NCBI RefSeq assembly: GCF_006912135.1
Contig: NZ_VIRS01000001.1
Location: forward strand, 186,001 to 250,000
From: Cryptosporangium phraense
Lineage (GTDB): Bacteria; Actinomycetota; Actinomycetes; Mycobacteriales; Cryptosporangiaceae
DNA length: 64,000 bases
Direction of reading: 5' to 3'
The position numbers and the translations under genes were made by a program. The notes beneath the pieces are model-generated. The model did no database searches and had not been told where the DNA came from. It was given only the letters and a program-made list of their open reading frames with translations. Positions 56,237 through 64,000 of the stretch are shown piece after piece. Position 1 is the stretch's first letter, and the number at the start of each line of letters is the position of its first letter.

Positions 56237-59206
56237 GTGACCGCTCCGATCGGACGCGAGCGCGAGCTGGACGCGCTCGACGCCACGCTCGCGGACGGCG
56301 TCGGCGGCTGCACGGTCGTGACCGGCCCGGCCGGCATCGGCAAGTCGTACCTGCTCGACGCGGTCATCCGCCGGGCCCGCGAGCGCGGGACGACCGTCGC
56401 GACCCGGCGCGCGTTCGAGCTCGACCGTGCGGTGCCGCTGATCTCGCTGGCGTCCGCGCTGCGGAACTGCGACCCGCCGTCGGCGTCGTTCGGCTGGCTG
56501 CCGGGCGAGTCCGGGAACACGTTCCGGACGCTCGAACGGCTCGGCGCGTCGCTGGAAACCAGCGCGGCCGAGCGTCCGCTGGTCGTCGCGATCGACGACG
56601 CCCAGTGGATCGACGAGTTCAGCGCGCTCGCTATCCGTCAGCTCGTGCCCGCGCTCGCGTCGTCCCCGGTGCGGTGGTTGCTGGCTCGTCGTCCGCAACC
56701 GGAGGGGACCCCGGGACAGCAGGTCGTCTCCTGGCTGCGCCAGGAGGGCGCGGACGAGGTCGTGCTCGGCGGCCTCCCGGAGGACGCGGTCGGCGCGCTC
56801 TGCGCGCAGGTCCTCGACGCCGAGGTCGACAGCACCGTGCTCGCGCTGGCGTCCGGGTTCGGGGGCAGTCCGCTGCAGGTGACGCAGCTGATGCGGTCGT
56901 TGCGGGTGACGGATCAGCTGGTGATCGCGGACGGGGTGGCGACGGTCGTCGGCACCGAGTTGCCGTCGTCGTTCGTCGCGATGGTGCGTCAGGTGCTGGA
57001 TCAGTTGCCGGACGACCCCCGTACGGTGGTGCGTTCGAGTGCGGTGTTCGGCCGTCCTTTCGGGCTGGGCGAGGTCGCGCGGTTGCTCGGGCGGCGGCCG
57101 GCCGAGCTGGTGCCGCTGATCGAGCTGGCGGTCTCCGCGTCGCTGCTGACCGACGCCGGTGGCGTGCTGACGTTCGTGCACGATCTGGTTCGGCGCGCGG
57201 TCCACAGCACGCTCGGTGAGGCGGTCGCGGTCGTGCTGCACCGCGAGGCGGCGACGATCGCCCGCGCCGACGGACGGCCGCCGATGGAGATCGCCGAACA
57301 CCTGCTGTCCGGCGGCCGCGACGGTCGGCGCGAAGCCGTCGACGAGCTCCGGGCGGCGGCCGCCGACGTCGCCGCGATGGCACCCAGCACCGCCGCTGAC
57401 CTGCTCGTCCACGCGTTGGACGTCCTCGGGGAGCACGGGCCGGGACGGACGGCGCTGGTGGCCGAGGCCGTCGGCCTCCTGGCCGCGGCCGGGCGCCTGG
57501 ACCAGGCCCGCGACCTCGGTCGCGCGGCGCTGCGCGCCGGACTCGACCGGCCGACCGAGGCACGGCTGCTCCTCGGCCTGGCCGAGGCGTTCAAGCACGC
57601 CGGGCACAACGCGACCGCGGTCGGGTACGCCGATCAGGGGCTTCGGCACACTGATGGGGACGCGCTGGCCGCGCGGTTGTACGCGATCCGCGCGCACGCC
57701 CAGGTGTACACCGGGGACCTGGCCGGGGCGGACCGGTCCGGCGAGCAGGCCGACGTGATCGGGCGCGCCGTCGGGGAGCCCGGCGCGTCGGTGTTCGGGC
57801 TGTGCGCGAGGAGTCTGGTCGCGCAGGCGCGCGGCGATCTCGGCGGTGCGCTGCGCCACGCCGAGGTGGCGACGGCGCTGGCCGACGAGGTCGGTGGAGA
57901 GGCGCTGCAGCGGCATCCGAGGATCTGGCTGGCCGCCGCGCTGACCGAGCTGGATCGGCTGGACGAGGCGGCGCGGGAGATCGAACGCGGGCGGGACGAG
58001 TCGGATCGGCTGGGGACGGGCTGGTCGGCGCCCCTGTGGCACTACTACGGGGCGGCGGTGCTGCTGGCCCGGGGTGAGCTCGAGGATGCCGTGGCCGAGG
58101 CGAACGCGGGGGTCGCGGTAGCGGAGCGGTTGGGGTCTCACCAGCTGGCGTTGCCGCTGCTGGGGACGTTGGTGCGGGTGGCCGTGGAGCGGGGCGCGGT
58201 GGACGCGGCGGTCGAGTACCGCGGCCGGATGGAGGCGCTGGTGGCCGGCGGCATGAGCGCCGCTCCGGAGGATGTCGAGTATCCGAGGGGGTTGGTGCTG
58301 GCGGCGGTGGGGGATGTGGGCGGTGCTCTCGAGGTGCTCGGGCCGTTGGTCGACGGCCTGCCGGAGCGGCCGGTGCTGATAGCCCAGGATCCGGGTGCGG
58401 CCGCAACCCTGGTGCGGATCTTGGTGGAGGGTGGCGATGTCGAGCGCGCGGAGGTGGTAGCCCGAACCGCCGCGGCGGTGGCCGCCCGCAACGCGCCGCG
58501 GCCCGAGGCCGACCGGCCCGGCTCGGCGAACGGCGCCGGGGTGGATCCGGGGGTGGATCGAGGCGGGTTGGCGGGGCTGGTTGGTGGGGCGGCTCATGCG
58601 GCCGGGTTGCTCAACCGGGACCTGTCCGCGCTGCGGACCGCGATCGAAGCCTTCCGCCGAACGCCCCGGCGCCTGGCCCTCGCCACCGCCCTGGCGGACG
58701 CGGCCGCCGCAGCGGATGCGGGTGCCTCGGCGGATGCGGGTGACCTGGTCGGCTTTGAGTCGGAGTCGGAGTCGGAGTCGGGGGCGGAGGCGTGGCGCGC
58801 CGAGGCGCTGGCGCTCGCCTCCGCCTGCGGAGCCCACCGCCTCCGCCGATCGCTCACCAGCCCCGCGAACGCCACGGCCCCGACGAGCGGCCGGGCCGCA
58901 ACCCACGCGGGCGTCTCACTCGAAGCAGACCCGGACCACCCAAGCGCGGACGACGGGTCGGTGTCGATCGGGTCGGCGTTGGAGCGGCTGTCGCCGGCCG
59001 AGCGGCGGGTGGCCCTACTGGTGGCCGACGGGCTGACGAACCACCAAGTCGCGGCCCACCTGCACCTGTCCCGCCACACCGTCGACAGCCACCTCCGCAA
59101 GATCTTCGCCAAGTGGACGATCCAAAGCCGAGTAGCCCTGGCCACCGTAGTCGCCCGAGACCTCCCCACCCGAGAGCCAGACGCAAGCAGCACCCCTCAG
59201 CGATGA
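56237..59206 (+). CDS. LAL-family LuxR regulator (ATPase + HTH)
   Basis: 989 residues from GTG 56237 (TTG 56228 possible). N-terminal ATPase: IGRERELDALDATLADGVGG, Walker A VVTGPAGIGKSYLLDAVIRR (about 27-46), Walker B LVVAIDDAQWIDEFSALAIR. The middle ~550 residues are helical repeats (AEAFKHAGHNATAVGYADQG, GDLGGALRHAEVATALADEV). The C-terminal LuxR HTH is LSPAERRVALLVADGLTNHQ and LSRHTVDSHLRKIFAKWTIQ. An acidic Ser/Glu insert made of repeated GAGTCG (58757-58780) precedes the HTH. Divergent from the Sel1 operon. Confidence 0.92.
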   Translation: MTAPIGRERELDALDATLADGVGGCTVVTGPAGIGKSYLLDAVIRRARERGTTVATRRAFELDRAVPLISLASALRNCDPPSASFGWLPGESGNTFRTLERLGASLETSAAERPLVVAIDDAQWIDEFSALAIRQLVPALASSPVRWLLARRPQPEGTPGQQVVSWLRQEGADEVVLGGLPEDAVGALCAQVLDAEVDSTVLALASGFGGSPLQVTQLMRSLRVTDQLVIADGVATVVGTELPSSFVAMVRQVLDQLPDDPRTVVRSSAVFGRPFGLGEVARLLGRRPAELVPLIELAVSASLLTDAGGVLTFVHDLVRRAVHSTLGEAVAVVLHREAATIARADGRPPMEIAEHLLSGGRDGRREAVDELRAAAADVAAMAPSTAADLLVHALDVLGEHGPGRTALVAEAVGLLAAAGRLDQARDLGRAALRAGLDRPTEARLLLGLAEAFKHAGHNATAVGYADQGLRHTDGDALAARLYAIRAHAQVYTGDLAGADRSGEQADVIGRAVGEPGASVFGLCARSLVAQARGDLGGALRHAEVATALADEVGGEALQRHPRIWLAAALTELDRLDEAAREIERGRDESDRLGTGWSAPLWHYYGAAVLLARGELEDAVAEANAGVAVAERLGSHQLALPLLGTLVRVAVERGAVDAAVEYRGRMEALVAGGMSAAPEDVEYPRGLVLAAVGDVGGALEVLGPLVDGLPERPVLIAQDPGAAATLVRILVEGGDVERAEVVARTAAAVAARNAPRPEADRPGSANGAGVDPGVDRGGLAGLVGGAAHAAGLLNRDLSALRTAIEAFRRTPRRLALATALADAAAAADAGASADAGDLVGFESESESESGAEAWRAEALALASACGAHRLRRSLTSPANATAPTSGRAATHAGVSLEADPDHPSADDGSVSIGSALERLSPAERRVALLVADGLTNHQVAAHLHLSRHTVDSHLRKIFAKWTIQSRVALATVVARDLPTREPDASSTPQR
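58757..58780 (+). repeat. Hexanucleotide tract, GAGTCG x4
   Basis: Four perfect copies of GAGTCG inside the LAL gene encode SESESESE-type residues (ESESESESGAEAW). Being 6 bp long the unit preserves the frame when it expands or contracts, so it can change the length of an acidic linker but not switch the gene off. Confidence 0.7.
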
Positions 59207-59277
59207 TGCCGACATGGACGCAACGCTCCCGGCTCCGCTGAGCGTGTTCGCAGCTCACTCGCCCGGTCACCCTGAAA

Positions 59278-60486
59278 GTGGAGGCGAAGAGCGATCGCGG
59301 CGTCTCCGGGCAGAAGGAGATGTACACCAGCGCCCTTCACGCCGACGTCTACATCGCCGACCTCACCGGCGCGAACCCGAACGTCTATCTGGAGCTCGGC
59401 GTCCGCTGGGCGCTCCGGGACCGCGTCACGATCATCGTCTGCCAGTCGATCACCGAGGATCTCCGGTTCAACGTCCAGACGGCCAAGGCGATCCGCTACG
59501 GGAAGGAGCCGGGCGTACTGAAGACGGCTCGGCAACGGGTCGTCGACAAGATCATCCAGACCCAGCGCGACGACGAGATCGACAGCCTCATCCGGGTGCT
59601 GATTCCGGATCTCTACACCACCAGCCGTGCGGACGTCGACAGGCTCCGCAGCCGCATCCGCGAGCTCGAGGAGGAGCGCGGTGAAGAGCTGGTCGAGGCC
59701 GCGCTCGCGCCCGACACCCCGCAGGATCAGGGGCGTCGCTTCCTCGAGGAAGCGATCACGAAGAGCCCGCGGAACTTCCGCGCGCACCTGGCGCTGGGCG
59801 ACCTTCACCGACGCGAAGGGCGCTTCGGCCTCGCGATCGAGCGGCTCGATCAGGCCACCCGCCTGCAGCCGGGGTCGGCCGAGGCCTGGCGACTGCTCGG
59901 CGTCGCGCTGACCAAGGCCGAGCGCCTGGACGAAGCGCGCACCGCGTTCGAGCGTTCGCTCGACCTCGATCCGCACCACAGCGAGACCTGGTCCAACCTC
60001 GGCGGCCGACGCCGGCGCGCGGCGATGCGCCCGGACGGCAGCATCGATCGGGCGATGCTCCGCGAGGCCCGCGACGCCTACCTACGCGCGAGCCGCATCG
60101 ACCGGGCCGACTCCTACCCGCTGGGCAACGCGGCCCTGATCTCGCTGATGCTGAGCACTACCGACCCGGCCCTCGCCGAAGCCGCGAACACCGAGTTCAC
60201 GCGGCTCTTCCACGTCGCCACCGCGGAGGTGGTCGACCCCGAACGCACGGATGAGTGGAAGCTCCTGGACCTGGCCACCGCGCTGGCTTACCGTGGCCGG
60301 CTCGCCGAGGGCGAGCAACGACTGGCCGAGGCCGCGGCACTCGTCCCGCGTCCGGAACTCCCCGACCGGTTCGGCGCGTTCGTCCGCACGCTCAGCGACG
60401 TGATCGCGGTGCTGCCGGACGACCACCCGCACCGCGACGCGTTTGTTCGGCTGGCTGGAGCCGGGCGGGCGGCGATGGGCGCGTGA
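59278..60486 (+). CDS. Nucleotide-binding (TIR/deoxyribosyltransferase-like) protein with TPR repeats, 5' end damaged
   Basis: The secure frame starts near 59278 (GTG). Its N-terminal part, VSGQKEMYTSALHADVYIAD, LTGANPNVYLELGVRWALRD, is the second half of a nucleotide-binding domain of the TIR/nucleoside-deoxyribosyltransferase type; a coiled segment (DVDRLRSRIRELEEERGEEL) and TPR repeats (AHLALGDLHRREGRFGLAIE; AWRLLGVALTKAERLDEART) follow. The first half of the domain (~50 residues) is missing. A plausible original start (ATG 59214, MDATLPAPLSVFA) is present but in another frame, so a deletion or frameshift of the 5' end has occurred around 59250-59270. Related intact proteins have roles in NAD-linked signalling or defence; whether this copy works is uncertain. 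Confidence 0.75.
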   Translation: MEAKSDRGVSGQKEMYTSALHADVYIADLTGANPNVYLELGVRWALRDRVTIIVCQSITEDLRFNVQTAKAIRYGKEPGVLKTARQRVVDKIIQTQRDDEIDSLIRVLIPDLYTTSRADVDRLRSRIRELEEERGEELVEAALAPDTPQDQGRRFLEEAITKSPRNFRAHLALGDLHRREGRFGLAIERLDQATRLQPGSAEAWRLLGVALTKAERLDEARTAFERSLDLDPHHSETWSNLGGRRRRAAMRPDGSIDRAMLREARDAYLRASRIDRADSYPLGNAALISLMLSTTDPALAEAANTEFTRLFHVATAEVVDPERTDEWKLLDLATALAYRGRLAEGEQRLAEAAALVPRPELPDRFGAFVRTLSDVIAVLPDDHPHRDAFVRLAGAGRAAMGA

Positions 60487-61827
60487 CTACGTCGGCACCA
60501 CGCGGTACACCGCGTTGGCCTTGTCGTCGCTGACGTACAGCGCCTTGTCCGGGCCCTGCACGGCCATCACCGGGCGGCCCCACCGCGAGCCGTCGCGATT
60601 CTGGAAACCGGTCAGCAGCGTCTGCTGCGGGCCGAGCGTGTTCCCCCGCCAGGCGAAGAACGAGACCTCGGGCGGGCGGGGCGGGTGACGATTCCACGAG
60701 CCGTGGATCCCGACCAGCGCACCCGGCCCGTAGCCTCCACCCAGGCCCGGCGCGAAACTCAGCCCCAGCGGCGCCGAGTGGGCGCCCATCCCCTGCTCGA
60801 CCGGCGCCAGCGACGCACAGTCCAGCTTCGACCCGTCGGCGTTCGTCTGGACGTCCCGGACGAACGGGCGGCGGGTGTAGCTCAGCGGCGAGTCCTTGTC
60901 GCCGAGCTTCAGGTCCGGGTCCGGGTTGCAGTACGGCCAGCCGAGGTCGCGGCCCTGGGTGAGGCGGGCCAGCGGCTCCAGCGGGTGGTCGTTGACGTAC
61001 TCCTGCAGCACCTCACCCTGGTCGCGGCCCGGGTGCGGGTACTCGATGTTGTCCCGGTTGTTCACCGCGGTCCAGACCGCGCCGTCGGGGGCGATCGCCA
61101 GACCGGTGCCGTTGCGGACGCCGCGGGCGAACACGGCGGGCTTGCCGCCGCCCGGGGGCACCCGCAGAATCGTCGCCCGCTCGGGGTCGGCGTCGCGGTC
61201 CTCGGCCGAGATGTTGCCGGTCGAGCCGACCGACACGTACAGCGCGCCGTCCCGGCCGATCGCGACGCTCTTCAGCGCGTGCGCGTAGTGCCCGCCGAGC
61301 TCGGGACTCTTCGCGTCGGGGAGCCCGGAGACCACGACCCGCCGGCCCGACACCGCACCGGCGCGGTAGACGAACGAGTCGACCTGGTCGCTCTCGGCCA
61401 CGTACAGCGTGTTCCCCGCGAACGCCAGGCCGTGCGGCTGGTTCAGCCCGCGCACCAAGGTCCGCTGGGCCGGTACGCCGGCCCCCGGCACGAGCTCGAC
61501 GACCTCGCCCGCCGACGGGCGGGACACCAGCAGCCGGCCGTCGGGCGTCCAGGCCAGGAGGCGGGCGCCGGTCACCCGGGCCCAGACCGTGACCGTCCAG
61601 CCGGGCGGGGCCTGCAGCGTGCGGGTCCGGTCGAACGGGTCGTCGCCGTTGCCGGCCAGCGGCCGTACCGACGTGGCGGTCAGCGCGGGCACGTCGGCGT
61701 CGGCCACCGACGCGGACGGGGGCACGGTCTGCTTGGGCGGGCTGTCGTCGGCCCGCCCGTCCGTGGAGCACGCCGCGATCGCGCACACCAGTCCGCCGGC
61801 CACTACCGCCCGCGCGAAGCTGTTCAT
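60487..61827 (-). CDS. Soluble sugar dehydrogenase-like beta-propeller lipoprotein
   Basis: 446 residues from ATG 61827 with a lipobox AIAAC, so it is anchored to the outer face of the membrane. The six-bladed propeller of PQQ-type glucose/sorbosone dehydrogenases is visible as RVTGARLLAWTPDGRLLVSR, GLNQPHGLAFAGNTLYVAES, SVAIGRDGALYVSVGSTGN, GVRNGTGLAIAPDGAVWTAV and GSKLDCASLAPVEQGMGAHS. The His/Asp residues that bind PQQ cannot all be confirmed by eye, so it may use or have lost the cofactor. Convergent neighbour ends one base away; a LysR gene starts 11 bp upstream. Confidence 0.8.
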   Translation of the reverse strand: MNSFARAVVAGGLVCAIAACSTDGRADDSPPKQTVPPSASVADADVPALTATSVRPLAGNGDDPFDRTRTLQAPPGWTVTVWARVTGARLLAWTPDGRLLVSRPSAGEVVELVPGAGVPAQRTLVRGLNQPHGLAFAGNTLYVAESDQVDSFVYRAGAVSGRRVVVSGLPDAKSPELGGHYAHALKSVAIGRDGALYVSVGSTGNISAEDRDADPERATILRVPPGGGKPAVFARGVRNGTGLAIAPDGAVWTAVNNRDNIEYPHPGRDQGEVLQEYVNDHPLEPLARLTQGRDLGWPYCNPDPDLKLGDKDSPLSYTRRPFVRDVQTNADGSKLDCASLAPVEQGMGAHSAPLGLSFAPGLGGGYGPGALVGIHGSWNRHPPRPPEVSFFAWRGNTLGPQQTLLTGFQNRDGSRWGRPVMAVQGPDKALYVSDDKANAVYRVVPT

Positions 61828-61837
61828 CTGCCCATTC

Positions 61838-62773
61838 CTACCCGATTCGGTCCACCCAACTCGGCATCCACACATCTTCGGACCGCCGATCTCCGCGGCC
61901 GGACGCGAGATGGTCCCGCAGGAGGGCCAGGCCCGGGTGCGGGTTGTCGGCGCGCCAGATCAGCGACATCGGGTAGATCGGCGTCGGGTTCCGGATCGGG
62001 ATCCGGCGCAGGCCGAAGCTGTCCGGCCACAGGTACCGCGACCCCTCCCCGACCAGCGTCGCCAGCTGCGCCGTCGCGGCGATCTCGGCCAGCTGGGCCT
62101 CGTACCCGAACACCGGCCCGGCCACGTCGATCGTCAGGCCGAACGCCGCGGCCAGCTCGTCGTAGTAGTCGGTCCACTCGGTCTCCGGCGCGAGCCCCGG
62201 CATCCAGAGCCGATGTCCGGCGAGCTCCGACACGGAGACCGAGCCCGCGAACGCCAACGGATGATCCGGCCCCACCAGCAGCTGGTGCGCGTCGTCGATC
62301 ACCCGCGCCGCGGTCAGGGGCGGCGCCAACGCGCCTCGCACCGCGTGGAACGTCGCGTCGATCGTGCCCGCGGCGACGGCCTCGGCCGCCGCGTTCACGT
62401 TCGCGTCCAGCATCGTCACGACGTCCAGATCGACGTCCGGATGCTGACGGTGGAACTCCTGCAGGACCCCGGCAGGCGCGATGCGCCGGCTGTGGACGTC
62501 GACGCGCAACGCGCGCCGGCCGGGGCGGACCGACGCGTCGGCGCGGTCGGCGACGCGGAGCAGCTCGCGGGCGTGCGGCAGGAAGGCCTGGCCGTCGACG
62601 GTCAGCCGGACGCCCCGCGGGGTGCGGGTGAACAGCACGACGTGCAGGTCGCGCTCGAGGGCGGCGACGCGTTTGGACACGGCCTGCTGGGTGACGCCGA
62701 GCGCGGCGGCCGCGTCCTGGAACTGGCCGATGTCGACGGCGGCCACGAACGTCCGGACGGCCTGGAGATCCAC
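61838..62773 (-). CDS. LysR-family transcriptional regulator
   Basis: 311 residues from GTG 62773. HTH: LQAVRTFVAAVDIGQFQDAA and LGVTQQAVSKRVAALERDLH. The effector domain starts near RRALRVDVHSRRIAPAGVLQ and ends with PIYPMSLIWRADNPHPGLAL. It lies upstream of the sugar dehydrogenase gene on the same strand (11-bp gap) and is divergent from the MFS gene, either of which it may control. Confidence 0.92.
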   Translation of the reverse strand: MDLQAVRTFVAAVDIGQFQDAAAALGVTQQAVSKRVAALERDLHVVLFTRTPRGVRLTVDGQAFLPHARELLRVADRADASVRPGRRALRVDVHSRRIAPAGVLQEFHRQHPDVDLDVVTMLDANVNAAAEAVAAGTIDATFHAVRGALAPPLTAARVIDDAHQLLVGPDHPLAFAGSVSVSELAGHRLWMPGLAPETEWTDYYDELAAAFGLTIDVAGPVFGYEAQLAEIAATAQLATLVGEGSRYLWPDSFGLRRIPIRNPTPIYPMSLIWRADNPHPGLALLRDHLASGRGDRRSEDVWMPSWVDRIG

Positions 62774-62858
62774 GGACCTAGCAATACAACATCCGGTTGT
62801 GGCGCGCCGAGGCCACCGTTGTTTGAACCCGCACGGCCCCGGGCGGTGGGATCGCCCG

Positions 62859-64000
62859 GTGGATCTGGGGCGGCAGTTCCGGTGGCTGTGGGCGTCGTTC
62901 GCGGTCAGCGCGTACGGGTCGGGGCTCGGCTTCGGCGCGTTCCCGCTGATCGCGGTGCTCGTGTTGCACGAGGGGCCGGCCGCGGTGTCGGCGCTCTCGG
63001 CGGTGGCGCCCGCGGTGGGGGCGCTGATCGCGGTGCCGCTGGGGCCGTGGGTGGAGCGCCGGCGCAAGCGTCCGGTGATGATCGCGACGGACCTGGCCCG
63101 GTTCGCGGTGCTGCTCACGGTGCCGATCGCGTATGCGCTGCACCGGCTGTCGTACGTCCAGCTGGTGGGCGTCGCCGTGGTGATGGCGGCGGGGAAGATC
63201 GCGTTCAACGCGGCGGCGGGCGCGTACCTGAAGGCGGTCGTCCGGCCGGACGGCCTGCTGGTGGCGAACGCGCGGTTCGAATCGACGACGTGGAGCTCGA
63301 TCGCGGTGGGGCCGCCGCTCGGCGGGGCGGCGATCGGGGTGTTCGGGCCGGTCGTCACCGTGGTGGCGGACGCGTGCAGCTACGGGTTGTCGGCGCTCTG
63401 CCTGACCGCGGCCGGGGCCGGGGGGCGGCCGGAGTCCTCGGGCCGGGCCGACGTGCTCGGTGGGTTCCGGTTCCTGGCCGGACATCCCGTGCTGCGACGG
63501 TTGTTCGTCAACCAGCTCCTGGTCGCGGGCCTGATCATGGCGACCGAGCCGTTGCTGGCCGTGCTTCTCCTCCGTGACCTGGGGTTCGCGCCGTGGCAGT
63601 ACGGGCTGGCGTTCGCGGCGCCGTGCGTCGGCGGGTTGATCGGGTCGCGCCTGGCCCGGCCGGTGGTGGAGCGGTTCGGCCGGCGGCGGGTGCTGGTCGT
63701 GGTCGGGACGCTGCGGGCGGTCCCGCTGCTCGGGCTGGCGTTCGTGCGGCCGGGGGTGGCCGGGCTGGTCACGGTGATCGGGGTCGAGCTGGCGATCATC
63801 GTCGGCATGAGCCTGTACACGCCGGTGCTGGCCACGTACCGGCTCGAGCAGGCGCCGCCGGAGCTGGTGGCGCGGGCGCTGACCGCCTGGTCGATCGGGA
63901 GCAGCGGGTCGATCGCCGGGCTGAGCGCGCTCGGGGGTGTGGTGGCCGCGGCGACCGGACCGCGGGCCGCGATCGCGCTGGCCGGGGTGGTGATCCTGGG
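62859..64000 (+). CDS. Major facilitator superfamily exporter, 3' end outside window
   Basis: At least 380 residues from GTG 62859 (a TTG at 62823 is an alternative). The MFS_3-type start (FRWLWASFAVSAYGSGLGFG, FPLIAVLVLHEGPAAVSAL) and the loop 2-3 motif with PWVERRRKRPVMIATDLARF are present, followed by at least eight more membrane segments. The related family members export drugs, siderophores or natural products. The gene continues past the window. Confidence 0.9.
   Translation, partial: MDLGRQFRWLWASFAVSAYGSGLGFGAFPLIAVLVLHEGPAAVSALSAVAPAVGALIAVPLGPWVERRRKRPVMIATDLARFAVLLTVPIAYALHRLSYVQLVGVAVVMAAGKIAFNAAAGAYLKAVVRPDGLLVANARFESTTWSSIAVGPPLGGAAIGVFGPVVTVVADACSYGLSALCLTAAGAGGRPESSGRADVLGGFRFLAGHPVLRRLFVNQLLVAGLIMATEPLLAVLLLRDLGFAPWQYGLAFAAPCVGGLIGSRLARPVVERFGRRRVLVVVGTLRAVPLLGLAFVRPGVAGLVTVIGVELAIIVGMSLYTPVLATYRLEQAPPELVARALTAWSIGSSGSIAGLSALGGVVAAATGPRAAIALAGVVIL

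Noticed and set aside
56156-58906. 916-codon minus-strand ORF
   Set aside because: Antisense to the LAL regulator; Arg/Gln/His-rich shadow.
1-64000. CRISPR arrays, tRNA or rRNA genes, insertion sequences, prophage
   Set aside because: No regularly spaced direct repeats, cloverleaf-like segments, transposase/integrase motifs or phage structural genes were recognised; short or decayed remnants could still be missed by eye.

Overview
The window is very GC-rich, uses GTG and TTG starts freely, has many ATGA/GTGA overlaps between genes, and carries SARP, LuxR-type (LAL), TetR, ArsR and ECF sigma regulators. All of this points to a chromosomal segment of a filamentous or soil actinobacterium; the genus cannot be fixed from the sequence alone. 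I see no rRNA, tRNA, CRISPR array, complete insertion sequence or prophage. Several genes appear leaderless, with a TANNNT hexamer 6-7 nt before the start codon.

Region 1 (0-25 kb) is an accessory stretch of hypothetical membrane proteins, a DUF4132 protein with a small partner, a Nudix hydrolase, two histidine kinase/response regulator pairs, an ECF sigma factor with a membrane partner, a phytanoyl-CoA dioxygenase-like enzyme and several decayed genes. Its most striking property is a repeated dyad, TGCGG-N5-CCGCA (best copies GGTTGCGG-N5-CCGCAACC). It occurs six times between 5.2 and 16.5 kb, each time upstream of a poorly characterised gene. In four copies the dyad ends 40-41 bp before a -10-like hexamer that lies 6-7 nt from the start codon. 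In the other two it ends 29-30 bp before such a hexamer, about one helical turn closer. This looks like an undescribed local regulon controlled by an unknown DNA-binding protein. Its likely members include two of three copies of a novel membrane-protein family.

Region 2 (25-31 kb) holds a three-gene operon (flippase-like membrane protein, GT4 glycosyltransferase, PIG-L deacetylase) suggestive of an aminoglycoside-headed lipid or small thiol-like glycoside, then a quinone oxidoreductase, an internally deleted VOC protein, a nitroreductase and a peptide deformylase.

Region 3 (31-47 kb) is a catabolic or sulfur-scavenging island. A ten-gene minus-strand operon encodes two NtaA/SnaA/DszA-type flavin monooxygenases, a complete peptide/nickel-type ABC importer, an FAD aromatic hydroxylase, an alpha/beta hydrolase and a flavin reductase. 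It is transcribed divergently from a LysR regulator and a cupin, with a LysR-type operator between them. A membrane-anchored NACHT NTPase and a TAT-exported sulfite-oxidase-family enzyme follow.

Region 4 (47-64 kb) carries regulatory and signalling genes: an ArsR/SRPBCC/YciI operon with a perfect operator, a SARP-ATPase regulator, a chloroperoxidase-like hydrolase with a LuxR protein that has lost its phospho-acceptor, an SDR/TetR divergent pair with two operator copies, a Sel1/UTRA/HD operon, a LAL regulator, a 5'-damaged nucleotide-binding/TPR protein, a soluble sugar dehydrogenase lipoprotein, a LysR regulator and the start of an MFS exporter that runs off the window.
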